Notes: generated by a model from the sequence alone, not told the origin. Positions 17,470 to 27,060 are shown, counted from the stretch's first letter. The stretch is 47,065 nucleotides of DNA from Blastochloris sp. (GCA_012031345.1 JAAUTS010000004.1:1-47065); one strand, 5' to 3'. A program made the numbers and translations.

Positions 17470-20253
17470 ATGCGTTCAAGTCGGTTTCACTTCTTGCCAT
17501 TCTGGAAAATTCTACTCTGCTCCGTCCTCTTCTACCCCATATTCTGCCCGGCAGAAACGACCACCAATCTGCTGCGTAACGGCAGCTTCGAGGGCTCCCT
17601 TCTCTATTGGAATGGTCAAAATAAAAAGGAAGTCGTCGAAGGCGGTAAATTTGGAAAATACGCTTTTAAGATGACCGGCGACTGGTCTCTCAGCGCCCCC
17701 ATTCCCATGGAGCGCGATGCCGTTTACACCATCACACTCTGGGCCAAACTTGCTACGGAAGGCAACAATGTCCTCCAATTCGGTATGCGTCCCATGGCCC
17801 GCGAACATGAGGTCAGGCCAACACGTCTCTCCGAGCCACCTCCCAAGGGCGGCTTTCCGCTCACGACCGAATGGCAACGTTTCTCCGCCACCTTTAAAGC
17901 GGATTGTCCACGTCACGGCATGTGGCCGCTTCCCCACTACGGAATCAGTCTGGACAGCAACGATGATCGCACCCCGATTCTTATTGATGGCGTGACCGTG
18001 ACCAAGGGAGATCAACCCGCCGCCACTTATCTCCCCCGCAGTCCGATTGAAGTCACCATCCTTCCCACCAATTTGCCAGGCTATCGCGGAGCAGCGGGAA
18101 ACATGTACAAAAAAGGGGCCACGGCCACCCTGGATGCCCTTCTGCACAATCCCGGCGATCAGGCCCGGGAAGTCCTGGCCCGCTGGCAACTCATGGATTA
18201 CGAGGGCAGCGTTCCTTTGGCGGAGCCTGTGGACACCAAGATCAAAATCGCTCCCGGTGCCACGATCAAGGTTCCAGCCACCCTGCCCTTGAGTGCCAAC
18301 GGAACCGTCCTGGCTCGTTGTAGCATCCTCGATAGTTCTGGTAAGGTTCTGGATTCCTCCCACATTCCGCTCACTTCCCTGCCTTACGAAAAAGCCGCCA
18401 CTCAACCCAACTACGAGGAACGTTTCGGCGGCTCCTTCGCCGGTGGTGTGGAGTGTCTGGACCGGATGCAACGCATCGGCTTTGGCTGGACCCGTTGGTG
18501 GGCCAACAACAAGTGGCATGATTACGAACCGGAAGAAGGAAAATTTGACTGGTCCATGGACAAGCAACAACAAGCCTGGGACCGTGGCATCTCCAATCAC
18601 ATCGTCCTATACGGCTGGCCCAAATGGATCATGGACCAGGATCATCCCCTGCCCAGGGACATGCGCTGGCCGGCGGAGGATCCACGCTGGGAGGATCTCA
18701 GCGTGGTCACGGCCTGGGATCGCTTCGTCAAAGCCGCAGTCGAAAACTTTCGTGGCAAGTCGGTTGTCTTTCAAATCGCCAACGAACCCGGTCATGACCA
18801 GTGGAAAAAAGGTTGGATCAAGGAGTATGTGAAATTCAACCAACGCACCGCCAGGTTGATCAAACAAACCGACCCCAAGGCACGCGTCTCAGTCAACAAT
18901 GTTTATCTTAACCCCAGTCCTGATAACGCCGCCCTGCTCGGAGCGAAGGATTTCAAAAATTTCGATGTCTGGTCCTGGCACGACTACCATGCGGGCTGGT
19001 TGGGAGACGCCGTCACCATGAAGCGCATGCACTCCATGCTCGCGGAGGCCGGGGGCAAACACCTTGAAGTTTGGTTCACCGAGGGTTGGGCCTTCACCAA
19101 TACCTTGGTGGATCAACCCATCGCCTGCACCAGCTTGACCAGTGTCGAAAGCACCCACGCCATCATGAACTCCGTGGCGGAATTGACCGCCAATGGCCAT
19201 GATAAAATGGTTCTTTTCCATCTCATGTATGGCACCCATGGCATGAGCTTCTGGGATTACAGCGGCCCCGGAGTGATGCTCTGGGATTGGTATGACTATC
19301 CCACCGCCTTGGTCGGTGCCTGGAATGTCATCAACCATCACATCGGCCTCAGCCGGCAAGTGGGTTTTGTCCGTCCTCCCGGCGCCAATTTCTGCATCTT
19401 CACCGACCTTCGCAACAACCGCGGCGTCATGATCGCCTTCGCAGACCGTAATGCCAAAAATGACGTGGTCATCGACTTGCCCTTGAGCGGACTGACGGCG
19501 GAGGACCTTCAAGCCAATCCCGTTCAGATGGATGGAACCAAACTCACGCTGAAGGCCTCCGGCCGTCCCGTCATCCTCTACACCGCCACCGGAGGCAAGG
19601 GCGAGGATCTCCTGCCCAAACTCGAACCTCTGGATCGCAAACATCTCGGTTTTGTTAGTGCGGGTGAGGGCCAGACCAAAATCTATCGACTACCCGACGT
19701 CTGGGATGGCGTGGAAAAGAAAAGCAGCAAAGGCAACCCCGTGCTCAACGGAGACCAACCCATTTGGCGCGTGGACCGACTTTATCCTAACGACCCCATC
19801 ATGCCCGCCAACTACAGCCCCATGGTCTGGGGCAACCAACGCTGGGAGGCACCTGACTACTCCCAAGGCGGACATCCCAGCGTCACTTTAAAAGATGGCC
19901 TCGTCAGCATGGGCACGCTCGGACCATGGAACGGTAAGGACACCAATTTTAAAAAACAGCCCGCCCTCGTCTTTATTGTCCCGGAGAGCGGAGTGTATCA
20001 GATCCAATTCACCGCCCACTCCGATCCCTGGGGCGGAACCAAAGCGGATGCCTTCCTCTATCTCATGAAACGTGATGAACAGCGCGTTGGTGAATTGAAA
20101 AAAATTACCCTCAAAGCCGACCAAACCCCGATCAAATTTGAACTGGAGCTGGATGCCGCCTCAGGGCATGAAATCGTGATTCTGAGCGAGATGCCCAATC
20201 ACAACGGCTCAACCAACGTGATCTTAAAAGATCTCAGCATCACGAAAAAGTGA
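17470..20253 (+). CDS. Secreted (beta/alpha)8 glycoside hydrolase with accessory beta-domains
   Basis: This is a large exported enzyme of about 927 aa. With the ATG at 17470 the signal peptide is normal (WKILLCSVLFYPIFCPAE); the in-frame ATG at 17440 would add ten residues. The N-terminal region (NLLRNGSFEGSLLYWN) resembles a CBM4/9-type carbohydrate-binding beta-sandwich. The centre is a clan GH-A-like TIM barrel: ECLDRMQRIGFGWTRWW, then FQIANEPGHDQW with putative acid/base E439, then SWHDYHAGW, then VWFTEGWAF with putative nucleophile E538. C-terminal beta-domains follow. I cannot assign a GH family with confidence (GH39/GH5-like organisation) or a substrate. It may act with xylA and the aminotransferase nearby in polysaccharide use, but that is inference. 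Confidence 0.8.
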   Translation: MRSSRFHFLPFWKILLCSVLFYPIFCPAETTTNLLRNGSFEGSLLYWNGQNKKEVVEGGKFGKYAFKMTGDWSLSAPIPMERDAVYTITLWAKLATEGNNVLQFGMRPMAREHEVRPTRLSEPPPKGGFPLTTEWQRFSATFKADCPRHGMWPLPHYGISLDSNDDRTPILIDGVTVTKGDQPAATYLPRSPIEVTILPTNLPGYRGAAGNMYKKGATATLDALLHNPGDQAREVLARWQLMDYEGSVPLAEPVDTKIKIAPGATIKVPATLPLSANGTVLARCSILDSSGKVLDSSHIPLTSLPYEKAATQPNYEERFGGSFAGGVECLDRMQRIGFGWTRWWANNKWHDYEPEEGKFDWSMDKQQQAWDRGISNHIVLYGWPKWIMDQDHPLPRDMRWPAEDPRWEDLSVVTAWDRFVKAAVENFRGKSVVFQIANEPGHDQWKKGWIKEYVKFNQRTARLIKQTDPKARVSVNNVYLNPSPDNAALLGAKDFKNFDVWSWHDYHAGWLGDAVTMKRMHSMLAEAGGKHLEVWFTEGWAFTNTLVDQPIACTSLTSVESTHAIMNSVAELTANGHDKMVLFHLMYGTHGMSFWDYSGPGVMLWDWYDYPTALVGAWNVINHHIGLSRQVGFVRPPGANFCIFTDLRNNRGVMIAFADRNAKNDVVIDLPLSGLTAEDLQANPVQMDGTKLTLKASGRPVILYTATGGKGEDLLPKLEPLDRKHLGFVSAGEGQTKIYRLPDVWDGVEKKSSKGNPVLNGDQPIWRVDRLYPNDPIMPANYSPMVWGNQRWEAPDYSQGGHPSVTLKDGLVSMGTLGPWNGKDTNFKKQPALVFIVPESGVYQIQFTAHSDPWGGTKADAFLYLMKRDEQRVGELKKITLKADQTPIKFELELDAASGHEIVILSEMPNHNGSTNVILKDLSITKK

Positions 20254-20281
20254 TGCCGATCACTCACCCTGCCAACCCAAC

Positions 20282-20386
20282 TCAGGCCTTCTTCTTGCCC
20301 GCCGCGACAATACGATCATGTTTGGCGCGACGGCGTTGGCGTTTTTTGGCATTGGTGCGAGCTTTGGTTGAATTGGATGTACCCAT
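20282..20386 (-). CDS. 34-residue highly basic small protein
   Basis: A short frame on the minus strand runs from ATG (20384-20386) to TGA (20282-20284). The product begins MGTSNSTKARTNAKKRQRRR, continues AKHDRIV and ends AAGKKKA. About 40% of residues are Lys or Arg, with no Cys, Trp or Phe. The composition is like small ribosome-associated or nucleic-acid-binding proteins, but I do not recognise a family. It occupies most of the gap between the glycoside hydrolase and the DegT gene, on the strand opposite both. Codon use is normal for the genome, which supports a real gene. Too short for most gene callers. Confidence 0.6.
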   Translation of the reverse strand: MGTSNSTKARTNAKKRQRRRAKHDRIVAAGKKKA

Positions 20387-20503
20387 AACCTATGCCAACA
20401 CCCTTCCCCATCCTGTGCAAGTGGAATCGCTTTCCATCACGCCATGCCGAAACACTCTGGATTGACGGCATCGCCTCAACGCAGGCATGATCTTCCTTTC
20501 AAC

Positions 20504-21619
20504 ATGCACCCTCAGGTCCCCTACTTCTCCCTCTCCGAACAACATCAGGCCCTCAAAAAGGATCTGCTCCACGCCATCGAAAAAACCATCGACCAAAACA
20601 ACTTTTGTCTGGGACCGGACGTGGATGCTTTTGAGACCGAATTCAAACCTTTCTCCGGCACGGATTTCTGCGTCGCCATGAACAGCGGCACCTCCGCCCT
20701 CCACATCGCTCTCCTGCTGCACAACATCGGACCCGGCGATGAAGTCATCACCACTCCCTTCACCTTCGCATCCACCAGTTGGGCCATTTCCTACGTCGGT
20801 GCCAAGCCCGTCTATGTGGACATCGAACCGAATACCTATCAAATCGATCCCACAAAAATCGAAGCAGCCATCAACTCCCGCACCAAAGCCATCCTTCCCG
20901 TTCACCTTTACGGACATCCCTGCGACATGGACGCCATCCTCGCCATTGCTGATAAACACGGACTCCCCGTCATCGAAGACGCAGCCCAAGCTCATGGGGC
21001 TGCTTACAAAGGCAGAATCGTCGGCAACCTGGGCCGTCAATCCTGTTTCAGTTTTTATCCCACCAAAAATCTCGGCGCCTGCGGGGAGGGAGGCGTGCTC
21101 TGCACCAATCAACCTGACTTGGCCCGACGCGCCATCGCTCTGCGCAATCACGGCTCCTACCAGCGTTATCACTACGAGGAGGTCGGCTACAACTATCGCA
21201 TGGAAGGAATTCAAGCCGCCGTGCTTCGGGTCAAACTGAGACACCTCAACTCCTGGCTCGAAGCTCGTCGGAGTCACGCTGAAGTTTATCATCAGCGGTT
21301 GGCGACTCTGACCTCCCTGGGACTCATTCTTCCTCAGGAACAAGTTTGGGCCCGCTCCTCCTGGCATCTCTACGTCGTGCGGCATCCCCGTCGGGATGCC
21401 CTGCAACAACATCTCCAGGATCACGGCGTCGGCTCGGCCATTCACTATCCCATCCCCTTGCACTTGCAGAAATGTTATGAACCTCTCGGTTATGCCCCCG
21501 GTTCCTTCCCCGTGGCGGAGCAAGTGGCCCGCGAATGTCTCGCCCTGCCCTTTTATCCTGAAATGACCCCGACACAGATCCATCGCGTCTGTGAAGTCCT
21601 GCAAGCTTACCCTGCCTGA
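20504..21619 (+). CDS. DegT/DnrJ/EryC1/StrS-family PLP aminotransferase
   Basis: This 371-aa sugar aminotransferase is of the type that transfers an amino group to a keto-sugar nucleotide for surface polysaccharide synthesis. The PLP-binding Lys is in FSFYPTKNLGACGEGG. Other family landmarks are CVAMNSGTSALHIAL, DEVITTPFTFASTSWAI, LPVHLYGHPCDMDAI, VIEDAAQAHGA, and GYNYRMEGIQAAVLRVKL. The open frame extends upstream to 20444, but ATG 20504 (MHPQVPYFSL) matches where family members begin. No nucleotide-sugar genes are adjacent, so the substrate is unknown. Confidence 0.92.
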   Translation: MHPQVPYFSLSEQHQALKKDLLHAIEKTIDQNNFCLGPDVDAFETEFKPFSGTDFCVAMNSGTSALHIALLLHNIGPGDEVITTPFTFASTSWAISYVGAKPVYVDIEPNTYQIDPTKIEAAINSRTKAILPVHLYGHPCDMDAILAIADKHGLPVIEDAAQAHGAAYKGRIVGNLGRQSCFSFYPTKNLGACGEGGVLCTNQPDLARRAIALRNHGSYQRYHYEEVGYNYRMEGIQAAVLRVKLRHLNSWLEARRSHAEVYHQRLATLTSLGLILPQEQVWARSSWHLYVVRHPRRDALQQHLQDHGVGSAIHYPIPLHLQKCYEPLGYAPGSFPVAEQVARECLALPFYPEMTPTQIHRVCEVLQAYPA

Positions 21620-21633
21620 ACCCAACGCCCGAC

Positions 21634-22073
21634 ATGCCCGAACTGCTTCTCCTGCTCCAACTCAGCACCTGCCTGGCCATGACTGGCCTCATCTGGTATG
21701 TTCAGGTTGTTTCCTACCCTCTCTTTCACAAGGTCGGAGCCGCCGCCTTCCCGGCTATCACCTCGGCCTGACCCGCCGCACCGCCTTGGTCGTAGGACCC
21801 ATCATGCTGCTCGAAGCTCTCAGCTCCCTGCTCCTGCTTCATTGGATTCCCACTCCCCACAGCATGATCCCCTTCCTCACCCTTTTTGCATTGCTGGTCC
21901 TGATCTGGCTCTCCACCTTTCTCCTGCAGATGCCCCAACACTTTCGTTTGGAAAAAAACAAAAATCACCAAGCCATCCATCATCTCATTCTAGGCAACTG
22001 GGTTCGCACCCTCCTCTGGAGCCTGCGTAGCCTCGCCCTGATTCACCTCACCTGGCTTTCTCTCTGCCAATAA
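21634..22073 (+). CDS. Four-helix membrane protein of unknown function (one frame change)
   Basis: Starting at ATG 21634 the frame encodes PELLLLLQLSTCLAMTG, then WYVQVVSYPLFHKVGAAAFP, and runs to a TGA near 21769. One missing C near 21754 (CCGGCTAT for CCGGCCTAT) joins it to the downstream frame, YHLGLTRRTALVVGPIMLLEAL, and so on to 22073. The repaired protein is about 146 aa with four hydrophobic helices and an Arg/His-rich segment before helix two. I do not recognise a named family. It starts 14 bp after the aminotransferase on the same strand. The frame change is probably a sequence error, given many similar ones in this window. Confidence 0.65.
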
Positions 22074-22130
22074 CTGAATCTCCGCGCTTGCCAGAACCTC
22101 TCTCTTTCGTTGATACTGTTTCACGCTTTT

Positions 22131-22403
22131 ATGGATCGTAAAACCATCATCCTCGTTGCCGCCCTCGGCTTGATCGCTGGACTCTGTGCCTACGGTGCCC
22201 GGCGCCAGTACAACCTGAAAAAAGCCCGCGCTCTCCGGGCCAGTTTCCGACCCCACTACACCAACGGTTGTTACATGGTCAAAATTGTGGATGGCCCCGC
22301 CTGGTCCATTGGGGAATTCGGCACCTTCGACGCCTCCAGCAACAGGCTCCTGATTGAAGGTGAAGACTTCGACGCCCAGGAATTTGAGTTCATTTTGGCC
22401 TAA
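22131..22403 (+). CDS. Small single-pass membrane protein
   Basis: This 90-aa hypothetical protein starts at ATG 22131 (MDRKTIILVAALGLIAGLC), with a membrane anchor in residues 5-20, a basic stretch RRQYNLKKARALRASFR, and a soluble C-terminus containing YMVKIVDGPAW and DAQEFEF. No motif is recognised. An in-frame non-ATG codon further upstream was not used, because the ATG gives a typical signal-anchor N-terminus. It lies just upstream of the convergent tRNA-Arg. Confidence 0.55.
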   Translation: MDRKTIILVAALGLIAGLCAYGARRQYNLKKARALRASFRPHYTNGCYMVKIVDGPAWSIGEFGTFDASSNRLLIEGEDFDAQEFEFILA

Positions 22404-22430
22404 GCTCACTAGGCCCCCTTCACCATCACT

Positions 22431-22502
22431 GCACCCGGCGGGGGTCGAACCCACAACCTTCGGCTTCGGAGGCCGACGCTCTATCCATTGAGCTACGGGT
22501 GC
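22431..22502 (-). tRNA. tRNA-Arg (anticodon CCG)
   Basis: The minus strand folds as a 72-nt cloverleaf: acceptor GCACCCG paired with CGGGTGC, D arm GCTC-GAGC, anticodon stem TCGGC-GCCGA with loop CTCCGAA (anticodon CCG) and a TTCGACC T loop. No CCA is encoded. Confidence 0.95.
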
Positions 22503-22651
22503 TTGTTGGATTTAAAATCCTACTCAGGGCTGTCTGACCCGCAAGAAAATTGATCCTCGCCTCCCACATCCCAACAACCCGGAAACCCCACACCTTCATC
22601 GCAATTTCTTGACGTCACCGCCACCAAGTCTGATAGGCTTCCCACTCCATC

Positions 22652-23968
22652 ATGAGCAACACCTACTTCCCTGACATTCCTAAAATCCAATACGAAGGCC
22701 CTCAATCCAAAAATTCCCTCGCCTTCAAACACTACAACCCTGATGAAAAGGTCGAAGGTCGGACCATGAAGGAACAGCTCCGCTTCGCCGTCTCCTACTG
22801 GCACACCTTCCGCGGCACAGGCTCGGATCCCTTCGGTGTCGGCACCGCCATCCGGCCCTGGGACGATGGCAGCGCCAGCCTCGCCAACGCTCAAAAGCGG
22901 GCTCATGTTGCTTTTGAATTCATGGAAAAACTCGGTGCCCCTTTCTATTGCTTCCATGACCGGGACGTCGCCCCGGAAGGCGCGACCTTGGCCGAATCGA
23001 ATCAAAACCTCGACGCCGTGGCCAAGGTGCTGAAAGAAGAACAGGAACGCACCGGCATCCGATTGCTCTGGGGCACGGCCTGTCTCTTTGTCCACCCACG
23101 CTACTGCCATGGGGCCGCCACCAGTTGTAATGCAGAAGTCTTCGCCTACGCCGGCGCTCAGGTCAAGAAAGCCCTGGAAGTTACTCATCATCTGGGCGGT
23201 GCCGGTTATGTTTTCTGGGGAGGACGCGAAGGCTACAGCACCCTGCTCAACACCAACATGAAAAGGGAGGTCGATCACTTGGCTAAACTCCTTCATCTGG
23301 CGGTTGAACATAAAAAGAAAATCGGATTCACCGGCCCCTTCTACATCGAGCCCAAGCCCAAGGAACCCACCCGCCATCAATACGACTCGGATGCCGCCGC
23401 TTGCCTCAACTTCCTGCGGGAATACGGCCTGCTCGAACACTTCAAACTCAACATCGAGACCAACCACGCCACCCTCGCAGGACACACCATGCAGCATGAA
23501 CTGGAAGTCGCCGCCGCCGCCGGAGTCCTCGGTTCGATTGATGCCAACACCGGAGACGAGCTTCTCGGCTGGGACACGGACCAATTCCCCACCAGCATCT
23601 ACCTCACCACCCAAATCATGCTCTCTCTCATGAAAGCAGGCGGCTTCACCACAGGCGGCTTAAACTTCGACGCCAAGGTGCGACGCGAAAGCTTCGAACC
23701 GGTCGATCTTTTCCACGCCCACATCGGCGGCATGGACGCCTTCGCCCGTGGCCTTAAGATCGCCGCCGCCATCCGCGCCGACGGACGCCTCGACCGCTTC
23801 GTCCAGGAACGCTACAGCTCTTGGGATCACGGCATCGGGGCCCAAGTCGAACAAGGCAAGGCCTCTCTGACAGACCTCGAAGCCTACATCTTGAAAAATG
23901 GCGAACCCAAAACCAACAGCAGCGGTCGCCAGGAAATGCTGGAAAATTTGATCAACGAATTCATCTGA
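22652..23968 (+). CDS. xylA: Xylose isomerase
   Basis: XylA converts D-xylose to D-xylulose (and glucose to fructose) using two divalent metals. The 438-aa protein is of the longer class II type. The catalytic His/Asp pair is in [14 protein letters not shown] (about H102 and D105). Metal and substrate residues lie in [41 protein letters not shown], and [39 protein letters not shown] is also typical. The start is ATG 22652. No xylulokinase or transporter is adjacent. A shared hairpin separates it from the convergent vWA gene. Confidence 0.97.
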   Translation: MSNTYFPDIPKIQYEGPQSKNSLAFKHYNPDEKVEGRTMKEQLRFAVSYWHTFRGTGSDPFGVGTAIRPWDDGSASLANAQKRAHVAFEFMEKLGAPFYCFHDRDVAPEGATLAESNQNLDAVAKVLKEEQERTGIRLLWGTACLFVHPRYCHGAATSCNAEVFAYAGAQVKKALEVTHHLGGAGYVFWGGREGYSTLLNTNMKREVDHLAKLLHLAVEHKKKIGFTGPFYIEPKPKEPTRHQYDSDAAACLNFLREYGLLEHFKLNIETNHATLAGHTMQHELEVAAAAGVLGSIDANTGDELLGWDTDQFPTSIYLTTQIMLSLMKAGGFTTGGLNFDAKVRRESFEPVDLFHAHIGGMDAFARGLKIAAAIRADGRLDRFVQERYSSWDHGIGAQVEQGKASLTDLEAYILKNGEPKTNSSGRQEMLENLINEFI

Positions 23969-23975
23969 TCCTGAA

Positions 23976-24019
23976 AAGTGGGAGGGGCGTGATTTTTCCA
24001 GAAATCCGCCCCCTCACTT
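23976..24019. terminator. Probable bidirectional terminator between xylA and the vWA gene
   Basis: AAGTGGGAGGGGCG (23976-23989) pairs with CGCCCCCTCACTT (24007-24019) apart from small mismatches or bulges, forming a long GC-rich stem between two convergent genes. T tracts are weak on both sides. Confidence 0.5.
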
Positions 24020-25166
24020 CATTTCTCAAAAACTTTGCTCCCCTGTTCACGCACCAGAATCCCCACCTTTTCATCAAAGGAATCCTTGGCTCCAGAAGCA
24101 CCCTCTTTTTTCTTCTCCTCTGCCAGAAAGCGGGAACGTTCTGCGGAAACTTTGGCGATTTCCTGATAAATCTTTTCACGTTCCTCCTCTTTTTCCTTCA
24201 GCTTGAGTTTGATTTCAGATGGGCTCAAGCCCCTCCAGGCCTCCGGTAAATCCTCTTTTTCAGTTCATCGAGTTTTACCACTCCATCCTTCATATCATCC
24301 AACAAATCGCCCCGGCCTTGCACCGCCTTGCCTGACTTGCTGTTATAGCCCAGTCGATCCGCTATTCTGGCGGCTGGGGCAGACTCCGAAACGGACTGTT
24401 TGTTTAACACTTCAGCCCGTTGTCTCCTGCTCCCGTAAGGCAACAAGGTTGCACCTGCTTGGCGGTTGAGCTCCTCCAATCGTTTGTCCTGCGGTGCTTC
24501 GCGCACCACCATGTCTCCAGTCTGACCCAAAGCCACATAGCGACCATCCGTCAGGGAAGCGATCTTTTGCCAAACCACATCCGTTCCTTCCAGATTACCG
24601 CACTGCACCGTGTTGATCAGGATGCCCCGTTCCACAGCCTTTTGGCAGGAAACCGGATACTTGATGTCATCCTGATAACTCATCTGCGGGGGAGCGTCCC
24701 CGACCAGAAAAATCATTCGCAACACCTTGCCCGAACCCGTCCAATCCATCAAATCCACCGCTTCCGCCAAGGCCTGATTTACCGACTCCGGCGTGTCCCC
24801 ACCCCCGTCAGCCTGATACTGAAGCAGCTCCGCGTAAAGGGCATCGAGATCATCCGTTAACCCAAAACGTTTGGTGACATAGGCATCACCCCGGTCGCGA
24901 TATCCGATCAAACCCATCCGCACTTTGGCTCCCGGATGAGCTTCTAGAATTTCTCCGGCGATCGACCAGATTTTGTCCTTGGCTCCCTCAATCAAACCGG
25001 ACATGGATCCCGTCGTATCCAAGACAAAACAAACCTCGATCCTGGGAACCTCAGAGCTTAAACGGGACAGCCCGGACGAAGCCTGACCGGAACCTTCGTT
25101 TTTGCAACTTGTGAAGAAACCACCCAGACCCAACACCATCCATGCAACGCAGAGTTTGATTTTCAT
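24019..25166 (-). CDS. von Willebrand factor A lipoprotein (one frame change)
   Basis: Starting at ATG 25166 the protein has a lipoprotein signal, MVLGLGGFFTSC, with lipidation expected on that Cys. A vWA domain follows, with MIDAS-like VLDTTGSMSGLIEGAK, IGYRDRGDAYVTKRF, DGGGDTPESVNQAL and IFLVGDAPPQMSY, closest in style to metal-dependent adhesion-type vWA proteins. The frame ends early at 24225. Adding one A to the A5 run (T5 on the + strand, 24256-24260) continues it as KKEDLPEAWRGLSPSEIKLKLKEKE (in two blocks), a charged coiled coil ending at 24019. The full product is about 382 aa. The partner or ligand is unknown. Confidence 0.82.
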
Positions 25167-25270
25167 ATCCACCACTCTGCCTCCGATCCCCCGAGACCTT
25201 GTCAGAGAAGGGTAAGATGTTTGTGAAAAAGTTGTCAGCCCAAACCGGCCCGATCCTAACACCATGAAAA

Positions 25271-25771
25271 TCAGGGTAATTCCTGTAACCCTTCCCCGCC
25301 CCTTTTTTTCTCCCGTTGACGTTGAAAGAAGGATTGCAGCAGCTCCAGGCTTTCCCGCTCCCTCACCCCGGTCGAAATTTCGCAGTGATGATTCCACGCC
25401 TCCAGTTGCAGGAGGTTCATCGCCCCACCCGCCGCTCCTACCTTCGGATCGCTCACTCCATAGACCACACGCCCCATCCGGCATAAAACCAGGGCACCGG
25501 CACACATCGGACAGGGCTCCTTGGTCACGTAAAGAGTGCAGGCATTCAAACGACGATCCCCCATGGCCTCCTGAGCCTGGGTCAATGCGATCATCTCCGC
25601 GTGGGCGGTTCCGTCATGCAACAATTCCACCTGGTTGAAGGCTCGTCCAATGATCTGTCCTTCATGCACAATCACCGCCCCCACCGGAACCTCCTCCGAC
25701 TCGAAGGCTTTGCGCGCCTGACGCAAGGCCTGATCCATGAAATATCCGTCCAGATCCTGTATGATGTCCAC
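25271..25771 (-). CDS. tadA: tRNA-specific adenosine deaminase
   Basis: TadA deaminates A34 of tRNA-Arg(ACG) to inosine. The zinc site is complete: TAHAEMIAL supplies the His and catalytic Glu, and TKEPCPMCAGALVLCRMGRVVYG supplies both Cys. DPKVGAAGGAMNLL and NHHCEISTGV match the family C-terminal half. GTG 25771 gives eleven residues before the conserved YFM, as in E. coli TadA, so I prefer it over the open frame reaching 25849 and over ATG 25738. The gene is divergent from marR, with about 150 bp of shared upstream DNA. Confidence 0.92.
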   Translation of the reverse strand: MDIIQDLDGYFMDQALRQARKAFESEEVPVGAVIVHEGQIIGRAFNQVELLHDGTAHAEMIALTQAQEAMGDRRLNACTLYVTKEPCPMCAGALVLCRMGRVVYGVSDPKVGAAGGAMNLLQLEAWNHHCEISTGVRERESLELLQSFFQRQREKKRGGEGLQELP

Positions 25772-25923
25772 CCCCTCATCTATAGCCCGAGCTCCCCCAC
25801 TGTTAAGTTGAAAGATTTCCCCAACCGACAACCTGTGAATAACTCCCAAGATTTCGCTTTACATTCCTGTCGATACCTAAAAATTCCATTCGCCAAAGTT
25901 CACATAATCGTCATAATTGTTTT

Positions 25924-26406
25924 ATGGAAAGCACTAAAAAAGATTGGGTCGCCTCGGATGAATTGGTCGAACTCGCAGATCTCACCATGTATCTGCAACG
26001 ATTTTTTCTCGTCTCCCTCTCCGAGCATGTTCAAAAGCGCAAGATCTCCATTTCCCAATATACTTTGCTCGGATTTCTTTCCGTTCAGGACTCCCTCAAC
26101 ATGACCACACTCGCCTCCCTCATGGGACACTCCACGCCCGCCACCACCGGACTCATCAACCGCTTGGTCGAAGCTCAACTCGTCCAACGCAGCACCAGCA
26201 AGGAAGACGGCAGGGTCACTCTGGTTCAGATCACGCGCCGTGGCCGGGCTGTCATGGAGGAAATGAAACTTGAACTCATGCAGAACCTCGATGCCATCCG
26301 CCAACAACTCAACCCGGAAGATCAACAAAGCTGGCCCCGCATCTACAAGGTTATGAAGGAATCCTGCGCCCAACGCTTGCGTTCCACAGGACATCCGGTT
26401 GACTGA
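25924..26406 (+). CDS. MarR-family transcriptional regulator
   Basis: This 160-aa winged-helix repressor has an N-terminal dimerisation helix, then ISISQYTLLGFLSVQDSLNMTTLASLMGH (helix-turn-helix entry), STPATTGLINRLVEAQLVQR (recognition helix), and wing SKEDGRVTLVQITRRG, followed by C-terminal dimer helices. MarR proteins usually bind palindromes near their own promoter and sense small aromatic ligands; the ligand here is unknown. It starts 6 bp upstream of pgeF's ATG region (stop 26406, next start 26413), so the two are likely one transcript. The upstream region to tadA is AT-rich with repeated CATAAT, a possible promoter or operator. Confidence 0.9.
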   Translation: MESTKKDWVASDELVELADLTMYLQRFFLVSLSEHVQKRKISISQYTLLGFLSVQDSLNMTTLASLMGHSTPATTGLINRLVEAQLVQRSTSKEDGRVTLVQITRRGRAVMEEMKLELMQNLDAIRQQLNPEDQQSWPRIYKVMKESCAQRLRSTGHPVD

Positions 26407-26412
26407 AACCTG

Positions 26413-27060
26413 ATGCCCTCCCAGACCCTGTCCCTCCGCTTTCCCGAGCTTCAACACCCTCAGGTCACCCACGCCTTCACACTCCGCGACCCCGAGGCTG
26501 ATCCACAGCGGGACGCCCGACAAGCCCTCGCCGCGATTGATTTTCCCCAAGACCCTCTGATCCTGGCCGCCCAACCCCACAGCAATCAAGTTGCCTGCGT
26601 GACCACCTCGGATGCTGGCGGCGAGATTCCTGATGTGGACGGACTTCTCACCAATCAGGCCGGACTGACCCTGGCCATCCGTTGTGCCGACTGCGGCCCA
26701 CTCTTTCTCCTCGATCCCCGACGACTTGCCGTAGGCGTTCTACATTCAGGAAAAAAAGGCACCCAGTCCAACATCCTGCACCAGGGCATTGCCGCCATGC
26801 AGCAACACTTTCAAACCTCCACCGAGGATCTCATCGTCGTTCTGGGTCCCTGCATTCGCCCTCCATACTACGAAGTGGATTTTGCTGCCGATATCCGCCG
26901 ACAAGCTTTGGACGAAGGATTGAGACATTTTTATGATTGCGGGGAAAACACCGCGTCCCATCTGAACCGGTTCTATTCCTACCGTATGGAAAAAGGTCAG
27001 ACGGGCCGACACTATGCCGCCATTCGCATTCTCCCGACGTCAGGGCTTGATGTTGTTTGA
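26413..27060 (+). CDS. pgeF: Laccase-domain purine nucleoside phosphorylase-like protein (YfiH/PgeF family)
   Basis: This 215-aa protein belongs to the multicopper-oxidase-like YfiH family, now known as zinc-dependent purine nucleoside phosphorylase/adenosine deaminase, with a proposed peptidoglycan-editing role. The three zinc ligands are visible: the His in AAQPHSNQVACV, the Cys in AIRCADCGPLFLLD, and the His in VGVLHSGKKGTQ. The last motif is normally HAGWRG, so the Trp-Arg pair is replaced by Lys-Lys. GPCIRPPYYEV and the C-terminal RTGRHYAAIR-like end are typical. It lies directly after marR and overlaps the end of the convergent panB by 21 bp. Confidence 0.87.
   Translation: MPSQTLSLRFPELQHPQVTHAFTLRDPEADPQRDARQALAAIDFPQDPLILAAQPHSNQVACVTTSDAGGEIPDVDGLLTNQAGLTLAIRCADCGPLFLLDPRRLAVGVLHSGKKGTQSNILHQGIAAMQQHFQTSTEDLIVVLGPCIRPPYYEVDFAADIRRQALDEGLRHFYDCGENTASHLNRFYSYRMEKGQTGRHYAAIRILPTSGLDVV

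Noticed and set aside
20390-21625. 411-aa frame opposite the DegT aminotransferase
   Set aside because: It mirrors a confident gene and lacks any motif.
22520-23614. 364-aa frame opposite xylA
   Set aside because: Shadow of xylose isomerase with biased composition.
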